From the NCBI GenBank assembly GCA_014529385.2, contig CM043960.1:124723543-124787542 (forward strand): a DNA stretch of 64,000 nucleotides, given 5' to 3'. This document shows positions 1 through 11,754 of the stretch, piece after piece. Each line of letters starts with the position of its first letter. Position 1 is the stretch's first letter. This DNA comes from Adiantum capillus-veneris (taxonomy: Eukaryota > Streptophyta > Polypodiopsida > Polypodiales > Pteridaceae). The notes under the pieces are model-generated. The model was not told where the DNA came from and searched no databases. It worked only from the letters and a program-made list of their open reading frames with translations. Position numbers and translations under genes: made by a program.

Positions 1-18
1 CAGATTGAGCGGTTTACC

Positions 19-350
19 TTGGGTCTACCTACAGAGATCCGAGATCACTGCTTGGCACAGAAGTCAGCTTCTATTCATGAGTTGATGAGTCATGCGAAGC
101 GGGGCTTAGCCATTCACTCTGGCAGTTTGACCTACCCCACAGATAAGGCCATGACACAACGAGCCGAACAGACTTTTGGGAATGAAAGTAGAAAGAAAAA
201 GAGCAACCCAGAAAAAAAAAGGATGCACGACCCAAGCTTACTCCTGAGGAGAGAGCTCGCTTCATCAGAGAGGGGAAGTGCTTTGGATGCGGGGAACATG
301 GACATATCTCCGCGAAGTGCCCTAATAAGGCACAGAAAGAACAGAATGAT
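19..350 (+). pseudogene. gag C-terminal fragment with CCHC zinc knuckle
   Basis: The first part (from about base 1, frame of base 19) reads as a gag linker with many Lys/Ser. The zinc knuckle CFGCGEHGHISAKC (C-x2-C-x4-H-x4-C) is read from codons beginning at base 231, in another frame. The switch lies near the run of nine A's at about 210-219, so a homopolymer indel probably caused the frameshift. The knuckle would bind element RNA in the gag particle. A similar linker phrase (Ser-Leu-Thr-Tyr-Pro-Thr-Asp) recurs in a gag remnant near 38900-39050 on the minus strand. Confidence 0.75.
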
Positions 351-544
351 AAAGACGACCACAGGCCTGAGAGTTCGAGAGCAGCTGAGGAATGTGGCAG
401 AAAAGGCAGATAGAAAAGCAGAACTGGTACCACATGGCGTGGGACCTGCACCGAATCTAATGAATGAAAGTACAAACTTTGCCGCTTTCGGGGCAAAGTG
501 AAGGATCAGGAAGCTCTTTCGTAGGAGCCAAGGCCAACTTCTTT

Positions 545-790
545 TCACTTAGAATTTGCGGCTCGATTTGAAACTACGCTCGACAGACTGACGCCGCAGG
601 CGGAGGTAGTTCGACTGGCACCCGGATGGGATGTTGCCATTACACCGAGCATTGGCAAACTTTGTTTGCAATGACAGGGGTGTTCAGGGCACGCGAGTGA
701 CGTTCTACTCGGGATCCCTTGGTACCACAAGAACTACGCCGTGGTTGACTACCGGGCCGAGAAAGCGACTTTGATAAATGAAGGGCTTAG
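545..790 (+). pseudogene. Decayed retropepsin (aspartic protease) remnant
   Basis: In the frame of base 699 a [12 protein letters not shown] stretch followed by AVVDY matches the C-terminal LG-x-PW signature of plant gypsy proteases. The expected N-terminal catalytic D-[ST/P]-G is not visible, and the frame is broken upstream by a stop and a shift near 675-698. Bases 791-918 between it and RT carry no readable protein. The call rests on one motif and on position between gag and RT. Confidence 0.5.
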
Positions 791-918
791 AGATTGTACT
801 TGATGAACTTCAGTTTTCTTACTAATTCTTTTGGGAGAACTGAACGATGGATAAAAGTTGAATATGTTTTGACCTGAAGAAAAGAACGCCAAGATTTTTT
901 TCTCCACGCTCATGCCGA

Positions 919-2151
919 TTGCTTTTGAGAGGGCCTGAAGATCATACCATTGATCTAATATCTGGAAGCACGCCACCGAATCGGCCACCTTATCGTGTGA
1001 GCCGAGTACAGAATGAAAAGATTATGAACTCAGTGAAAGACCTCTTGCAAAAAGGTCTTGTCCAGCCTAGTACTTCACCGTATTGCTCTCCAGTAATGTT
1101 GGTTTTGAAGAAAGACGGATCTTGGAGAATGTGCATCGATTATAGCACTCTCAACGAAATCACCATCAAGAACAGATTTCCGATTCCTATGATAGATGAT
1201 ATACTCGACAGGTTACAGGGATCCTCGTGCTTTAGCAGGATTGACTTGAAGAGTGGATATCATCAGATCAGGATAGCGCCAGGAGATGTCTACAAGACAA
1301 CTTTTCGGACGACTTTTGGGTTATTTGAGTTTTTGGTGATGCCTTTTGGCTTAACCAATGCTCCTGCGACATTTAACCGGATGATGGATAGGATTTTTCG
1401 AGAGTACAGGCTATTTGTTGGCACTTTCTTTGACGACATCATTGTTTTCTCGACGAATGAGGCAGAACACAGAGATCATTTGCTTCAAGTCTTTCAGGCA
1501 TTACGAGATCACACATTAGTGATTAATGCTAAGAAAAGTGAATTGTTCCTACCAGAGATACACTTTTTGGGACACATTGTGTCAACAGCAGGAGTGCAAA
1601 TGAACCCGGCCAAGATAGAGACTATCCGTGATTGGCCCGATTTGAGGAATGTCCATGAAGCTAGAAGCTTCTTGGGACTGTGTTTGTACTACAGGTGGTT
1701 CATACGAAAGTTTGCAGAGGTTGCTTCCCCTTTGCATACCTTGACACAGAAAGGAGTACCTTTTTCGTGGGGACCCACAGAGGTGACTGCCTTTCGGATA
1801 TTGAAAGAGAAATTGACTACGGGACCTATTTTGACTTTGTCGGACTTGCAGAAGTCATTTGAAGTATATTGTGATGCTTGTGGTCGTAGTCTGGGTGCGG
1901 TCTTGATGCAAGAAGGCCATGTCATAGCTTACGAGAGCCATTTGTTCTCTAGGCCGGAGATGACAACACAGATTTATGAGAAAGAGCTTTTGGTGGTTAT
2001 CCATGCTCTTACTCAGTGGCGGCATTACCTACTCGGAGCGGATTTTACTGTCTTTACAGACCATCAGAGTTTGCGCTACTTCTTGTCACAGAAGCAGTTT
2101 TCGGAAAAGCAGATGCGGTGGGCGAACATCTTGTCACAATGCCACTTCTAG
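919..2151 (+). pseudogene. Reverse transcriptase - RNase H of chromovirus pol
   Basis: A 410-codon open stretch holds a nearly complete RT. Visible are the [20 protein letters not shown] block, [24 protein letters not shown], and the catalytic box FFDD at 1426-1437 (Y-x-DD class with Phe first; the related element at 4722-9423 also has FFDD). RNase H follows with VYCDACG, the EKELL glutamate and FTDHQSLRYF. An in-frame TAG at 2149-2151 stands where related elements have Gln in HFQIVHVEG, and a frameshift follows at once. The Met at 919 is internal to a polyprotein and is not a true start. Confidence 0.9.
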
Positions 2152-3563
2152 ATTGTCCATGTGAGGGACAGAAGAATGTGGTGGCAGATGCTTTGTCTCG
2201 GAAACCGTTGGTTCTGGCTATTTCCGCGATTCATCATAGGAGCTTCGAGGATATGGTCGATCAGTATGCCACAGATACAGATTGTGCAAATATTTTTCAC
2301 ACGGATACGGGATGGGGAGACAGTAGCTGGATACTCCCTTCGGGAAGGCTACTTGATGAAAAAGACTATGTTGTGCGTTACACAGCCGTTGAGGGAAAAG
2401 GTTATGACTGAATGCCACTATCCACCTTTTACGGGTCACCGCGGCATTGCTACCACCATGAAAGGGGTAGAGAAATACTTCTTTGGGCCGAGACTCAAAA
2501 AGGATGTGGAAGAGTTTGTGCGCAGTTGCTTGGTATGCCAGAAGGTCAAGTTTGCAGGCATAAGGCACAGGGATTGTTACAGCCTTTACCCATACCCACC
2601 CGCCCCTGGGAAAATATTGAAATGGATTTCATTTTTTTGATCTCCCGAGAACACAGAAAGATCACGATGATTTCTCGATTACATGGCACGTCTAAGACGA
2701 TTGTCTCCGACAGAGACCCCAGATTTATGAGTTTGTTTTGGAAGGCAATTTGGGAGAACATTGGCACGCACTTGCAGTTCTCGTCATCGTTCCACTTGCA
2801 AACTGACTGGCAATTTGAGATTGCCAATTCAGTGATTTTAGATTTATTGAAGTCTTGTATCTCGGATCAGAAGACTCAATGGGAAAGGAACTTACCTTTG
2901 GTGGAATTTGCCTACAATAACACGATACACTCTTCGACGGGGAAGACGCCATGTGAGATTGTTGAAAGTGCTGCGAAGGTTCCATCCTTCCTGAGCACGA
3001 AAGATTAGATATTTGAAGGAGATGAATATTCGCGAGATTCGGATACAGCTTTTGCCAAGGTTCGCGAGACTTTGCAAGAGTCTCAAGAACGACAAAAAAA
3101 GGCAACGGATCGCCATCGTCGCGACTTGAAACTAAAGGAGGATGATTGGGTGCTCTTACTTTTGAGAAGGCACGCCTAAGAAGAAAAAGGGAAAGGTCCA
3201 AAGCTTACTATGTGATACTACGGACCTTTCCGGATTACTGAAAAGATAAATGATGTCTCCTTCCGATTGAAACTGCCAGATACTTGGAGGAATCATAATG
3301 CATTGCATGTGAGTCTCTTGAACCCTGTTAAGGGTAATGTGCCTGATGATGGGGAGCCTGATGAACAACCCGCAGTGGAAGAAAACGAGATCCTTGTTCC
3401 TGAACAGATTTTGGCACATAAAGATACGAAGAAAGGTAAAGTCTGAAGGCGGTTCTTGGTTAAGTTCAAGAACTTTCCTGCATTTGATGCGAAGTGGATG
3501 GAGGAGGAGGACCTAGCAGATACTCCTCAGATTGTGAAACTTTACCTCGATGTTTTGGTTTAG
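2152..3563 (+). pseudogene. RNase H tail, integrase and chromodomain-like tail, frameshifted and internally deleted
   Basis: Reading passes through at least three frames. The RNase H tail (KNVVADALSRKP) is at about 2170-2220. The integrase H-H-C-C zinc domain (CHY, GHRG, SCLVCQ) is at about 2403-2550. In the core, MDF and SDRDPRF supply two acidic residues, but about 35 residues between them are missing, and the QTDGQ-type third block reads QTDWQFE. At about 3385-3563 a chromodomain-like segment (EILAHK-type start, FLVKFKNFP, KWMEEEDL) is cut by a TGA just before RRFLVKF. The tail supports chromovirus assignment; the core deletion excludes integrase activity. Confidence 0.85.
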
Positions 3564-4136
3564 CATAGTCTACTCCAAACGGAACCCAGAAACTCAGCTT
3601 GGCCGAAGATCTGGTGCAGTGGGATGCACAAGAGGGGAGTTACTCCGCTCCTTTGTCAACAGATGCCTCGATTTTGATACTAAAGTCACTAATGTCTCTT
3701 TGAGCTTCAGGGATACTGAGAGCTAACAGTATTCTGCTGGATGACTTCATGAAATGGAATTCCTGATTATGATACTGATTTGTTTCTTCACTTCTTTTGA
3801 GTGCAGGAACTGATAGCCGAAATGACTGCAGCATTTTGGTCTGATTGATCTCGAATAGACATGGTTGCAATAGGGGTTAGTCAATCGGACATCGATGAGG
3901 TCCCGATTGGACCTAGATGTGATTGCTAGCTACATTGCCGATAAATCATGGTCTAAGATCCAAATGAATGTTGAATGTCATGTGATGTCCTGTGATGTCT
4001 GGTGATATCCTGTGATGTCGTGTGATGTGACTGTCGATTTCGTACATGTGCTAGATGTGTGTTCCTAGTACGTAGGTACTAACAGTCAGTGTCTGCTAAT
4101 ACGGTTTATGGCTTTTGTCGGTTTTGACAATGATTT
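3564..4136 (+). other. 3' untranslated stretch of the chromovirus
   Basis: No protein is readable between the pol tail and the polypurine tract. At about 3975-4030 there are five or so head-to-tail variants of TGTGATGTCC. Otherwise nothing is recognised. Confidence 0.6.
3975..4030 (+). repeat. Short degenerate tandem repeat, TGTGATGTC type
   Basis: Ten- to eleven-base units close to TGTGATGTCC repeat about five times with small substitutions. It lies in the non-coding 3' part of the chromovirus. Confidence 0.7.
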
Positions 4137-4148
4137 CAAGAGGGGTTA

Positions 4149-4721
4149 TGTCACAAAGTGATGACGTGGCGGACAGCAGAAACCCTAATTTCTGCCAGAA
4201 ACCCTAAAATTCCTGCAAACCCTAATTTCTGCCAGAAACCCTAATTTCCGGAAATCGCGGAGGCTAAAAAATAAAAATTTTTAAAAAAATAAAAATTTGA
4301 AATGATGAGCGACACAAATTTTGCTTTATATAAAAAAAGAAAAGACTCTCTAAAGAGAGAGAGAGGACTATTGCTTTTGATTTTAGAAGCTTTTGGGGCT
4401 TTGCTTTTGGGCATCCTTTGTAACCTTTAAATAAGTGGTGAGGGCCTCACTTCTCAGAGGATCTGGACGTAGAGTCTGAGAGTGAAACCCTAGCCACTCT
4501 CTTGTACTTTGATCTGATTAATATAAAAAGAAATACCGAAAGGGGCCCCAGTCTTTGGGGCCAATATCTCTAGGCACGGAACTCCGCCGGGCCAGTTCAA
4601 ATCTATTGTGATCTGTGAATTGTTTTGAAGTGGTTATTTGGTGTTGTCGCGGTTGATTCTTGACTTGGAGTGTCCAAGTCTGTTACAGGACATGACTCTC
4701 TTCCATAACGGCTTTGTGACA
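4149..4721 (+). repeat. 3' LTR of the plus-strand chromovirus
   Basis: The 573-bp unit starts TGTCACAAAG and ends CTTTGTGACA, a perfect 10-bp terminal inverted repeat, and is preceded by a purine-rich tract (AAGAGGGGTTA, to 4148). It contains a TATATAAA box at about 4325-4333 followed by an AG-rich start region, and the phrase GAAATACCGAAAGGGG shared with the LTRs at 8588-9423 and 11097-11749. Four AAACCCTA telo-box motifs lie at about 4179-4246. Confidence 0.9.
4325..4333 (+). promoter_or_regulatory. Likely TATA box of the chromovirus LTR
   Basis: TATATAAAA about 175 bp into the LTR, downstream of the telo-box cluster and upstream of a GAGA-rich stretch; position fits the U3/R border. Sequence match only. 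Confidence 0.55.
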
Positions 4722-4740
4722 CACAATCTGCCATGCATCA

Positions 4741-6852
4741 TCATGAACCCGTCTTTAAGAAGATAGTGTTCATGACGTATTCTTCCCTCATATCATCAAG
4801 TGCATGATGATAAGGAATTGACACAGCTGAAATTTGTGGCTTCCTTGACAAGGCATCGGCCACAACGTTCTTCTTGCCTTCCACATGCACAATCTGAAAG
4901 TGGAACATGGACAAGATATTTGCCCATCGCATATGCTTCTCAGATAACTTTGCCTGTGTCAAGAAGTATCGCAAGGTCTGATGGTCCGTTTGGACAACAA
5001 AGTCTCCACCTAGCAGGTAGTGTTTCCAACTTAAGAGCGCATGAATCACAGCCAGTAACTCTTTCTCATAGACCTGCATGGTCATCTCTGGCCCTTACAA
5101 AATTCTGCTCTCATAGGCTACTACCCTACCATCTTGCATTAGCACTGCACCAATGCTACTACCGCAGGCGTCACACTGGACCATAAATGACTTCCTAAGA
5201 TCTGGCAACACAATGACTGGATCTGAAGTCATCTTTTCCTTTAAGAGATTAAAAGCTGAAATCTCTTTTTGTGTCCATCTAAAGGTGACTGCCTTCTTTT
5301 GAAGAGCATGTAAAGGTGAAGCAATCTCAACGAAGTTTCGAATAAACCTTCTGTAATAGGAGCATAGTCCCAAAAAGCTTCGCACATCATGCACCGTCTT
5401 CAAATCTAGCCATGACTTGATCGCTTTAACTTTTGCAAGATCCATTCTGACACCATCCTTTGAGACAATGTGTCCCAGAAAGTGAATCTCTTCCAAAAAA
5501 AAATCACTTTTCTTTGCATTGACAAGCAACCTATGACTGCATAGCTCTTTGAATACAATGGCCAAGTATTGCCTATGCTCCTCTTCATTCTTTGAGTAGA
5601 CTATCATGTCATCAAAGAATGTACCAACAAACTACTGGTGTGGACGGAAAATTCTGTCCATCATCCTATTGAACGTAGCAGGAGCATTTGTGAGACCAAA
5701 GGGCATTACTAAAAATTCGTAAAGGCCAAACGTTGTTCTAAAAGCAGTCTTGTGCACATCCTCTGATCTAATGCGCATCTGATGGTACCCACTCTTTAGA
5801 TCTATCCTGCTAAACATAGCTGCTCCTTCTAATTTGTCCATAATATCATCAATTCTAGGTATAGGGAACCTATTCTTGATGGTATTCTTGTTCAGTGCAC
5901 GATAGTCGATGCACATACGCCATGAGCCATCCTTTTTCTGCACCAACAACACTGGAGAACAGAATGGAGATGAACTGGGCTGAATCAGCCCCTTTTCTAA
6001 CAGCTCGTGTACTTGGCCCATTATCTCTTTCTGCTGAGCCGCACTAACCCTGTACGGAGGCTTACTTGGTGGGCTACTGCCTGGCACCAAATCTATCGCA
6101 TGGTCCTCGGGTCTCTCTGGCGGTAATTGAGACGGTAATGAATCGGAAAAGCAGTCACTATACTGTTGTAAAAACATTGACCTTTCTTTATCTAGCACAG
6201 ATAAATTTGATTCATCACAATCTGACACTTCACGTGCAAAAACCAAGTACGCAGAAAGATGCTTTTTCATTACAGAAGTAATAGCAGAAGCTGATACGGT
6301 AGGAATAGACTCCCCTTTAAGCTTTACATCCAGAATATGAGTCTTTCCCCTGCTCTGTACAGTGATCTTTTTGTTGTAGGCATCCATGATTCCCTGTACA
6401 CGAAACAACCAAGGAATACCTAACAACACATCACATCCGTCCAGTGGTATGATGTAAAATTCTTCAGCATCTACATAGGACTGGATATGTAGACGCAACT
6501 TTCCAATGATGGGTGTCACAGCCTCTGTATGGCCAGGACATGCCAAACCTGCCTCTGCTGTATACCCCATCTCTTCAGGTCTGATTCCCAACTTTGAAGC
6601 CAATTCTGGGGAAATGAAGTTGGCTTTGGCCCCTGGATCAAAGAAGATAAGCACTGTTTGATCCCTAACCTTTCCCCATGCTCTGCAAAGCTCACTTGCA
6701 TTTGAATTTGGCTTGTCGCCCACCATATCTGGCACTAGACCAGCCATGGGCTTCTTTCCTTTCTTGTCTTCCTTATCTTCAGAATCAACAGGCCTTTTCT
6801 TTTGAGGACAATTCTAAGCAATGTGGCCAGGCTGCTCACAGATAAAGCATTT
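4741..6852 (-). pseudogene. pol: protease, reverse transcriptase, RNase H (integrase missing)
   Basis: One frame runs from the CCHC knuckle (6808-6849, with a TAG at 6814-6816 inside it) through the protease ([10 protein letters not shown], Asp at 6637-6639; DVLLGIPW) to RT and RNase H. RT shows [28 protein letters not shown] and FFDDMIVYS (FFDD at 5608-5619). RNase H shows VQCDACG, YEKELLAVIHAL and DHQTLRYF. In-frame stops lie just before FVGTFFDD (about 5630) and after YESRIL (about 5092). D-P-G instead of D-T/S-G at the protease site is also present in the 53001-60462 element and is known in plant gypsy elements. Frame is lost after the RNase H tail. Confidence 0.9.
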
Positions 6853-7033
6853 GATCTCTGACCTTAGGACCTTCTTTTGCTCTTCCGACTTGCGAGAAAA
6901 ACGTCTTTTCCATTTCTTTGCTGGTCCCTTTTCTGATTCAGCCGTAGCTTTATCTTTCCCTGCACTGGCTGGCTCCTGAGTCCCTTTAGGAACCTCATTG
7001 GGAGCGTGCTTCTTTGCTGAATTTTTCTTGGCT

Positions 7034-8405
7034 GATCCCGCTTGACGCCAGTATTAAATTCACAATCTTCTCCCTTGAGCAAACCATTGCCAGTGTTTGC
7101 TACCTCGATGAGCTGCGTCAAGGTAGTGACTTTGGTCTTCGTGCAGTACTTTCTCAATCCTTTGAATAGGCCACAATAGTATTTTTCAATCTATTCTGTC
7201 AATGGCACAAACCTATAAGAAGTTACTAGAAGTAGAGCTTTCCAAAACTTTCGATTATAGTCATCCAGATTTCTGCAAGTGGCAGCATTAAGCTGGTGCC
7301 ATTTTGTCATGACATCTGCTTCAAAGTCATCAGATAACCATGCTACTGCAAAAATCTGCTTGAAGTAAATCCATGTGGACGGAGCTTGCCCTTGAAGCAA
7401 TAAAGTTGTCCACCATTGTCCCGCATTCCTTGTCAAGAAAGTGGCTGCCTTGCGGACCTTTGAAGCCTCTGTCAAGTTCCCCCCTGCATAGGCCTTGTCA
7501 AACTGTTGGAGGAATGAGAGAGTCTTCTTCCTATCATCAAACCCTGTAAAGGTCGTGAATGTCACACCTTTGCCACCTTCTTTATACGGAGTTGGCTTCT
7601 CCAACGGCGTTAAGTTGTCATATGGAAGTGACTGAAACATGGGAACACTGTTAGGGTTCATCTGTGTTCCTTGGCCGCTATTAAGTTGACCTGGAAATGC
7701 CAAATTTGGCTGTTGATTTGAAATTCCAGCCATACCAAAATTTGCCTGTGGCATCCCAAATTGGCCCTGAGTGCTCTGAAACCTTGGTTGCATACCCATG
7801 ACACTGTACATGGGGTTAGGCATCATCGTTTGAGCACCCCCGAACACTGCTCTTGGCGTGTAAAACTAATTTCCAAGTGCAGGACCATCCATGCTCTCGA
7901 ATACCGATCCACCTCCAAAATAGCCAGGGTGTACTGAAGGTGGTGGGAAGACTTGTTGCATAGCCTGTAGCTTGCTTCCCTGCCCATTAGAACCGGCTAT
8001 AGGCTGCTCAAAGGTGGCGGGCTGAACTGGTACAGCTTGCAAGACTGGCATTTGAGCCACCTGTTCTTGCACCTTAGGCACAGGTTGTGGAGATTGCATG
8101 TTCTCCGTCGAGTGTACAAGTGTTTCCATTGACTCTGAAGTATGAATCACCTGTGCTTGAGCCTTAACAGGCTTGTGAATATGATCAAGTGACCCAACTT
8201 GCTGAGACGGAAGAGGAGGTTGCAGAAAGGCTAAAAACCTCGGGTTCTGCATTACTTGTGTGAACATAGCCACAGCAGTATCCAACTGGGTCCTGAATAT
8301 ATCATCATCCGTCTGTGGTGGTCTTGAAGACTCGCCCACTTCATGTGTGTGTTGACCCTGTGAAGAGGAAACCTCTTCAGTCACATCATCTGATCTGTCA
8401 GCCAT
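7034..8405 (-). pseudogene. gag of the minus-strand chromovirus
   Basis: Starts at an ATG (8403-8405) with MADRSDDVTEE. A Pro/Gln-rich region and a Met/Gln/Asn-rich region precede the retrotransposon gag domain (FTTFTGFDDRKK ... AGQWWTTLLLQG ... FWKALLLV) at about 7590-7200. In-frame stops occur at about 7863-7865 and 7188-7190, and a frameshift near 7040 moves the Lys-rich pre-knuckle region into the pol frame. It would form the element's capsid. Family assignment is firm; function is lost. Confidence 0.85.
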
Positions 8406-8587
8406 GATTGCAATTTCCTGTGTCTGGTCTATGATCCCCTATGTCTTCAAGCCCAAACTGACCAAGGCTCACTTCTATGGGAAAAAGTGATTTAATCCCG
8501 TCGATGGAACCATGAAACCGGCCTGTTCAATCCAAAAAGGGCGGTAGACTTTAGACTTAAACCTTATTTGCTTTCACCCATTTAATT

Positions 8588-9423
8588 TGTCACCCACTTT
8601 ACCTATACTTTCAAGACACAACAAAAGGGAAAGGGATACAGGCTGCTAGGTTGCACGTGTATGAGAAGACCGACACCAGACTGGCCCCTAACTTGGGCGC
8701 CCCTTTCGGTATTTCTTTATTGTTTAAAAGAGGGAATAAACACTGTGGTTCCTTACAAGCTACCCCGCACAACCTTGGCTGAATTTCAACTGTTCTAGCC
8801 CGATTTCGGCAACATAACTGTACTAGAACCCTTCACGGTCAGTATTCCCACGCATTAAGTGACTTTCCCGACGCATACGGGCACTTTGCAAGACCTGGCG
8901 AGAATCTGCAGCACGCTGAATTCTCTGTTTTCAGCCCTGAAAATGCGCCAGATCACCTATACAGCAGTCCCCTCGCGTCCCCGAACCTCTTGGGGGTATT
9001 AGGGTCCGTTTAGGGCCAAAACCCTAAACCTGCAAAAATACACAGCAGGCTGTAATTTACTGTTTCGGGCTCTATGTCGCGTGCCGGTCGCATCCGTAGC
9101 AAGTCCTCAAGCTCCCGCACCTGTAGGGCTACTTGCCCTTTGAATCGGACGAGATTTCTGGCGTGAAACCTCTCCGAATTCACTTGTACCTACGGGGGAT
9201 TAGCCGCTAGCTAATCCAGTACCTGTGCAAGAGGCTCTTGCCTCGGCAATCGCGCATGAACCCACACAACTGTACATTGGTCAATTGAAAAGCCCACTAG
9301 TGGGGCATAACATACTGCCATAGGGGAGAGAGAGGGCAGTGCGTAGCGTGCAGGGCATCACTCCTGGCACCGCACTGTACATAGGAGGGAAAGCAAGCAC
9401 TCCATAGCTCTTAACCTGTGACA
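8588..9423 (-). repeat. 5' LTR of the minus-strand chromovirus
   Basis: On the plus strand it starts TGTCACCC at 8588 and ends CCTGTGACA at 9423 (836 bp), giving TGTCAC...GTGACA ends. It carries the same GGCGCCCCTTTCGGTATTTC phrase (reverse complement) as the LTRs at 4149 and 11097, and AAACCCTA-type motifs at about 9000-9035. The segment 8406-8587 is the leader; no tRNA-type primer binding site could be recognised there. Confidence 0.7.
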
Positions 9424-11096
9424 GAAACTTGCAAAATGAGCCTCTCAGCTATAAATTCAACGCCACTTCTTCCTTGAGGAGGCAAGTGCACAGAAATGTG
9501 CCACTTGGCACATTTACAAGCATTTTCCCGTTTTGGGTTCGCCGCTTAAAAATATCCTGACCGGTTGCCCAGTTGACTTCGCGGCAGAGTAATAAAATGT
9601 TTCCCTTGTCATTCCGGAGGTAATGACGCGAACACATTTTCAAGTCCCAAAATAGCAGTTCCCTAAATTTTAGGAGATGCTGCCATTGTATCTTTCTAGG
9701 TCATCCGACCCTCTTTGTACACTGCAGCCACACCCAGAACTGAAATGTAGCCTTTGTAGCAAAGGATTCCACTTTGGACAAGGACCCCACTTGGCGAACC
9801 ATAGTCCTTGTCCAACCTTAGTGCTCTCTTGCCCTCAGGCTTGGACTCCGTCTGAACAGTTCCACACTAGCTATGCAATGCAGGGCAGTTAGATTGGGCG
9901 TTTTCCAAAAAGTGGAAATAAATAAATAATAGAAAAGAAATCAACAGAAAGGATAGATAGTAGTCACACGCTGGTGACACCCCCCCCCCCCCCCCCCCCC
10001 CCCCGGTTTGCAAAATAATTCATAGCCTCAACGCGAACTGCAACACCCAAGCAAAGCAAGGCATGGCCTTTTGCTTGCAAGTTGTCCTGTTGCAGCAGAA
10101 AAAAAAAGCATCAGGAAATCATGCGTTACTTTGGGCTTTTTCCTTGGCCAAGGTCTCGATCCCCAGCGTCTTGTCTAGTAATCCAGCCATGAACTAGCTT
10201 GACAAGGCTCATCCGGTCAATAGCCTCGGCACAGAGCTTATCAAGGCGATGTCTTCAAAATAAAGGAATAAAGAATATGAAGATATGCATAACAAAAAGT
10301 AGTCTCAGTAAGAGTCTCGCCAAGGACACGGTCCTCAGAAAAGAACTTTGTTGAATTTCCTTACACAAGAAGTGCGGCTTATCATATGCAGACAGAGAAC
10401 ATCGATGACACACGTTGAGATTCATGTTCTTTATGGGTTTTTTTTAGTTTTATGTATGCTTTCATCTTGCAGGAGATAGATCTTCCTCCGGGACGATCAC
10501 TGATACTTGGAAATTGTTGGCAAGGCAAGGCTTATTGTTCAATTTGAGCAAGAGTGAACAGATGCTTGGCATGCCCGACTATGTGTCACCATTCAAGCCG
10601 ATGACAGGAGTCTCTCTTTTTCCATCTTCTATGAATGGAATTTGAATTTTTATTAGTGGCACGACTCCTAGGCAAAGACAAGCTCGCGGCTCGGTTTGAG
10701 AATTAAAGAAGCTCAAACACATCGGCCATGGGTCGACAAAACAAGCCAATACAAGTCATTGATGAGGTAAGCAGTAAAATTTTGATCTTTTGTTGACAGT
10801 TTCAAGAACATACGGAGTGGCTATAACATGGACTGGCCATGTATGATGCCATTCAATTTTTTCAATGTTTGTACACTTCAAGCCAGTAAGGCATAAGCAT
10901 GGCTGGTGAATATCACCATAAGCAACACAAGCAAGGCTTGTGCAAGACATGTTGCTATCAAAATCCGCTACAAGCATGGCTTGTCTAAAATGGTGATTTA
11001 ACTCGAAAACCAAAGGTTGCTTTTACCAAGAATGGTTGAGTACTTTAAGGTACTACTTGACAAGGTCGATTTTTGGTTGTGCGAATCAGGGCTTCT
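9424..11096. other. Gene-poor stretch
   Basis: No convincing gene or element border. It contains a run of 25 C's (9980-10004). Short ORFs here have no recognisable domains. A C-x2-C ... H-x3-H pattern at about 9740-9800 was judged chance. Confidence 0.6.
9980..10004 (+). repeat. Homopolymer run, 25 C
   Basis: Twenty-five consecutive C's. Length may be unstable or an assembly artefact. Confidence 0.9.
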
Positions 11097-11749
11097 TGTA
11101 ACAAACTGTTGACGTGTCAAAACCCTAAAGAATGGGGCCAACTTGCAGATGACGGCCGAGGGGCCTAAACCCTAAGAAGAACAAGTAACAAAAGAAGTCC
11201 TCCCAACTTATGGGGACCCCGTCTGATGAGGCCCCAAGTGACATAAAGGATTAAAATAAAGCAAGACCCGCACACGCAAAAACTGATGACGTGGCAGATT
11301 TTTGAAAATTACGTTGGCATTATGACATGGCAGGCTGTACGGATTTCCGCGATTTGCGTTGACTACTGACGTGGCAATTGTACGGAATTTCAGATTTTAC
11401 GTTGGCAGCTTTTGAGCATTGCTTTTGGACCAGATGCTTTTGAGTTTTGAAGGCTTTTCACTGTAATTGCTTTTTAGACCAAGGGCCTTCAAATATGAGG
11501 TTAGGGCTCACTCTCTGGCATGCTTCCTGGAGAAGGTGCAGAGTCTGGAGTACCGGCTTGTACTGTGTCGATGCAATATAAAGAAATACCGAAAGGGGCG
11601 CCAAGGTTTGGGGCCAATACTCTCTAAGGTGGAATTCCGCCACTCCGTGCCGCGCGTCGCCTCTCTCTCTCTTTTCAGTTTCTATTGAAGTACTAAAAGT
11701 CTATTCAATCTGTTCTTTTCTATTGGCACGTGGTGCCCGTCTTGTGACA
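11097..11749 (+). repeat. Solo LTR of the chromovirus family, with 5-bp target duplication
   Basis: Starts TGTAACAAAC and ends CTTGTGACA (653 bp). It is flanked by exact CTTCT duplications at 11092-11096 and 11750-11754. Its first bases align with the LTR at 4149, and both hold GAAATACCGAAAGGGG and a GGGGCCAATA phrase. No internal element sequence is present, so it is what remains after recombination between two LTRs. Confidence 0.9.
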
Positions 11750-11754
11750 CTTCT

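Larger units (their letters stand above)
1..4721 (+). mobile_element. Ty3/gypsy chromovirus-like LTR retrotransposon, 5'-truncated by window edge
   Basis: Seen in order on the plus strand: gag tail with a CCHC knuckle, protease remnant, reverse transcriptase, RNase H, integrase, a chromodomain-like tail, a polypurine tract and a 3' LTR ending at 4721. This order (RT-RH-IN, chromodomain last) is that of Metaviridae chromoviruses. The 5' LTR and most of gag lie before base 1. Coding parts are split by frameshifts and stops, so the copy is dead. It abuts a minus-strand element of a related family at 4722, suggesting it inserted into that element; the matching upstream junction is outside the window, so this is inference. 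Confidence 0.9.
4722..9423 (-). mobile_element. Ty3/gypsy chromovirus-like element, minus strand, 3' part missing
   Basis: On the minus strand: LTR (9423 to 8588), leader, gag (8405 to about 6808), and a pol frame with protease, RT and RNase H that stops abruptly at about 4741, next to the end of the other element's LTR at 4721. Pol is readable in one frame with only a few stops, so this copy is better preserved than the plus-strand one. Integrase and 3' LTR are absent here and presumably lie upstream of the window if the plus-strand element inserted here. Confidence 0.85.

Noticed and set aside
545-730. Minus-strand ORF over the protease remnant
   Set aside because: Antisense to the DVLLGIPW motif; no own features.
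9677-9892. C-x2-C ... H-x3-H pattern suggesting a C2H2 zinc finger
   Set aside because: Spacing between the second Cys and first His is 10, single copy, short ORF, no conserved Phe/Leu pattern; chance.
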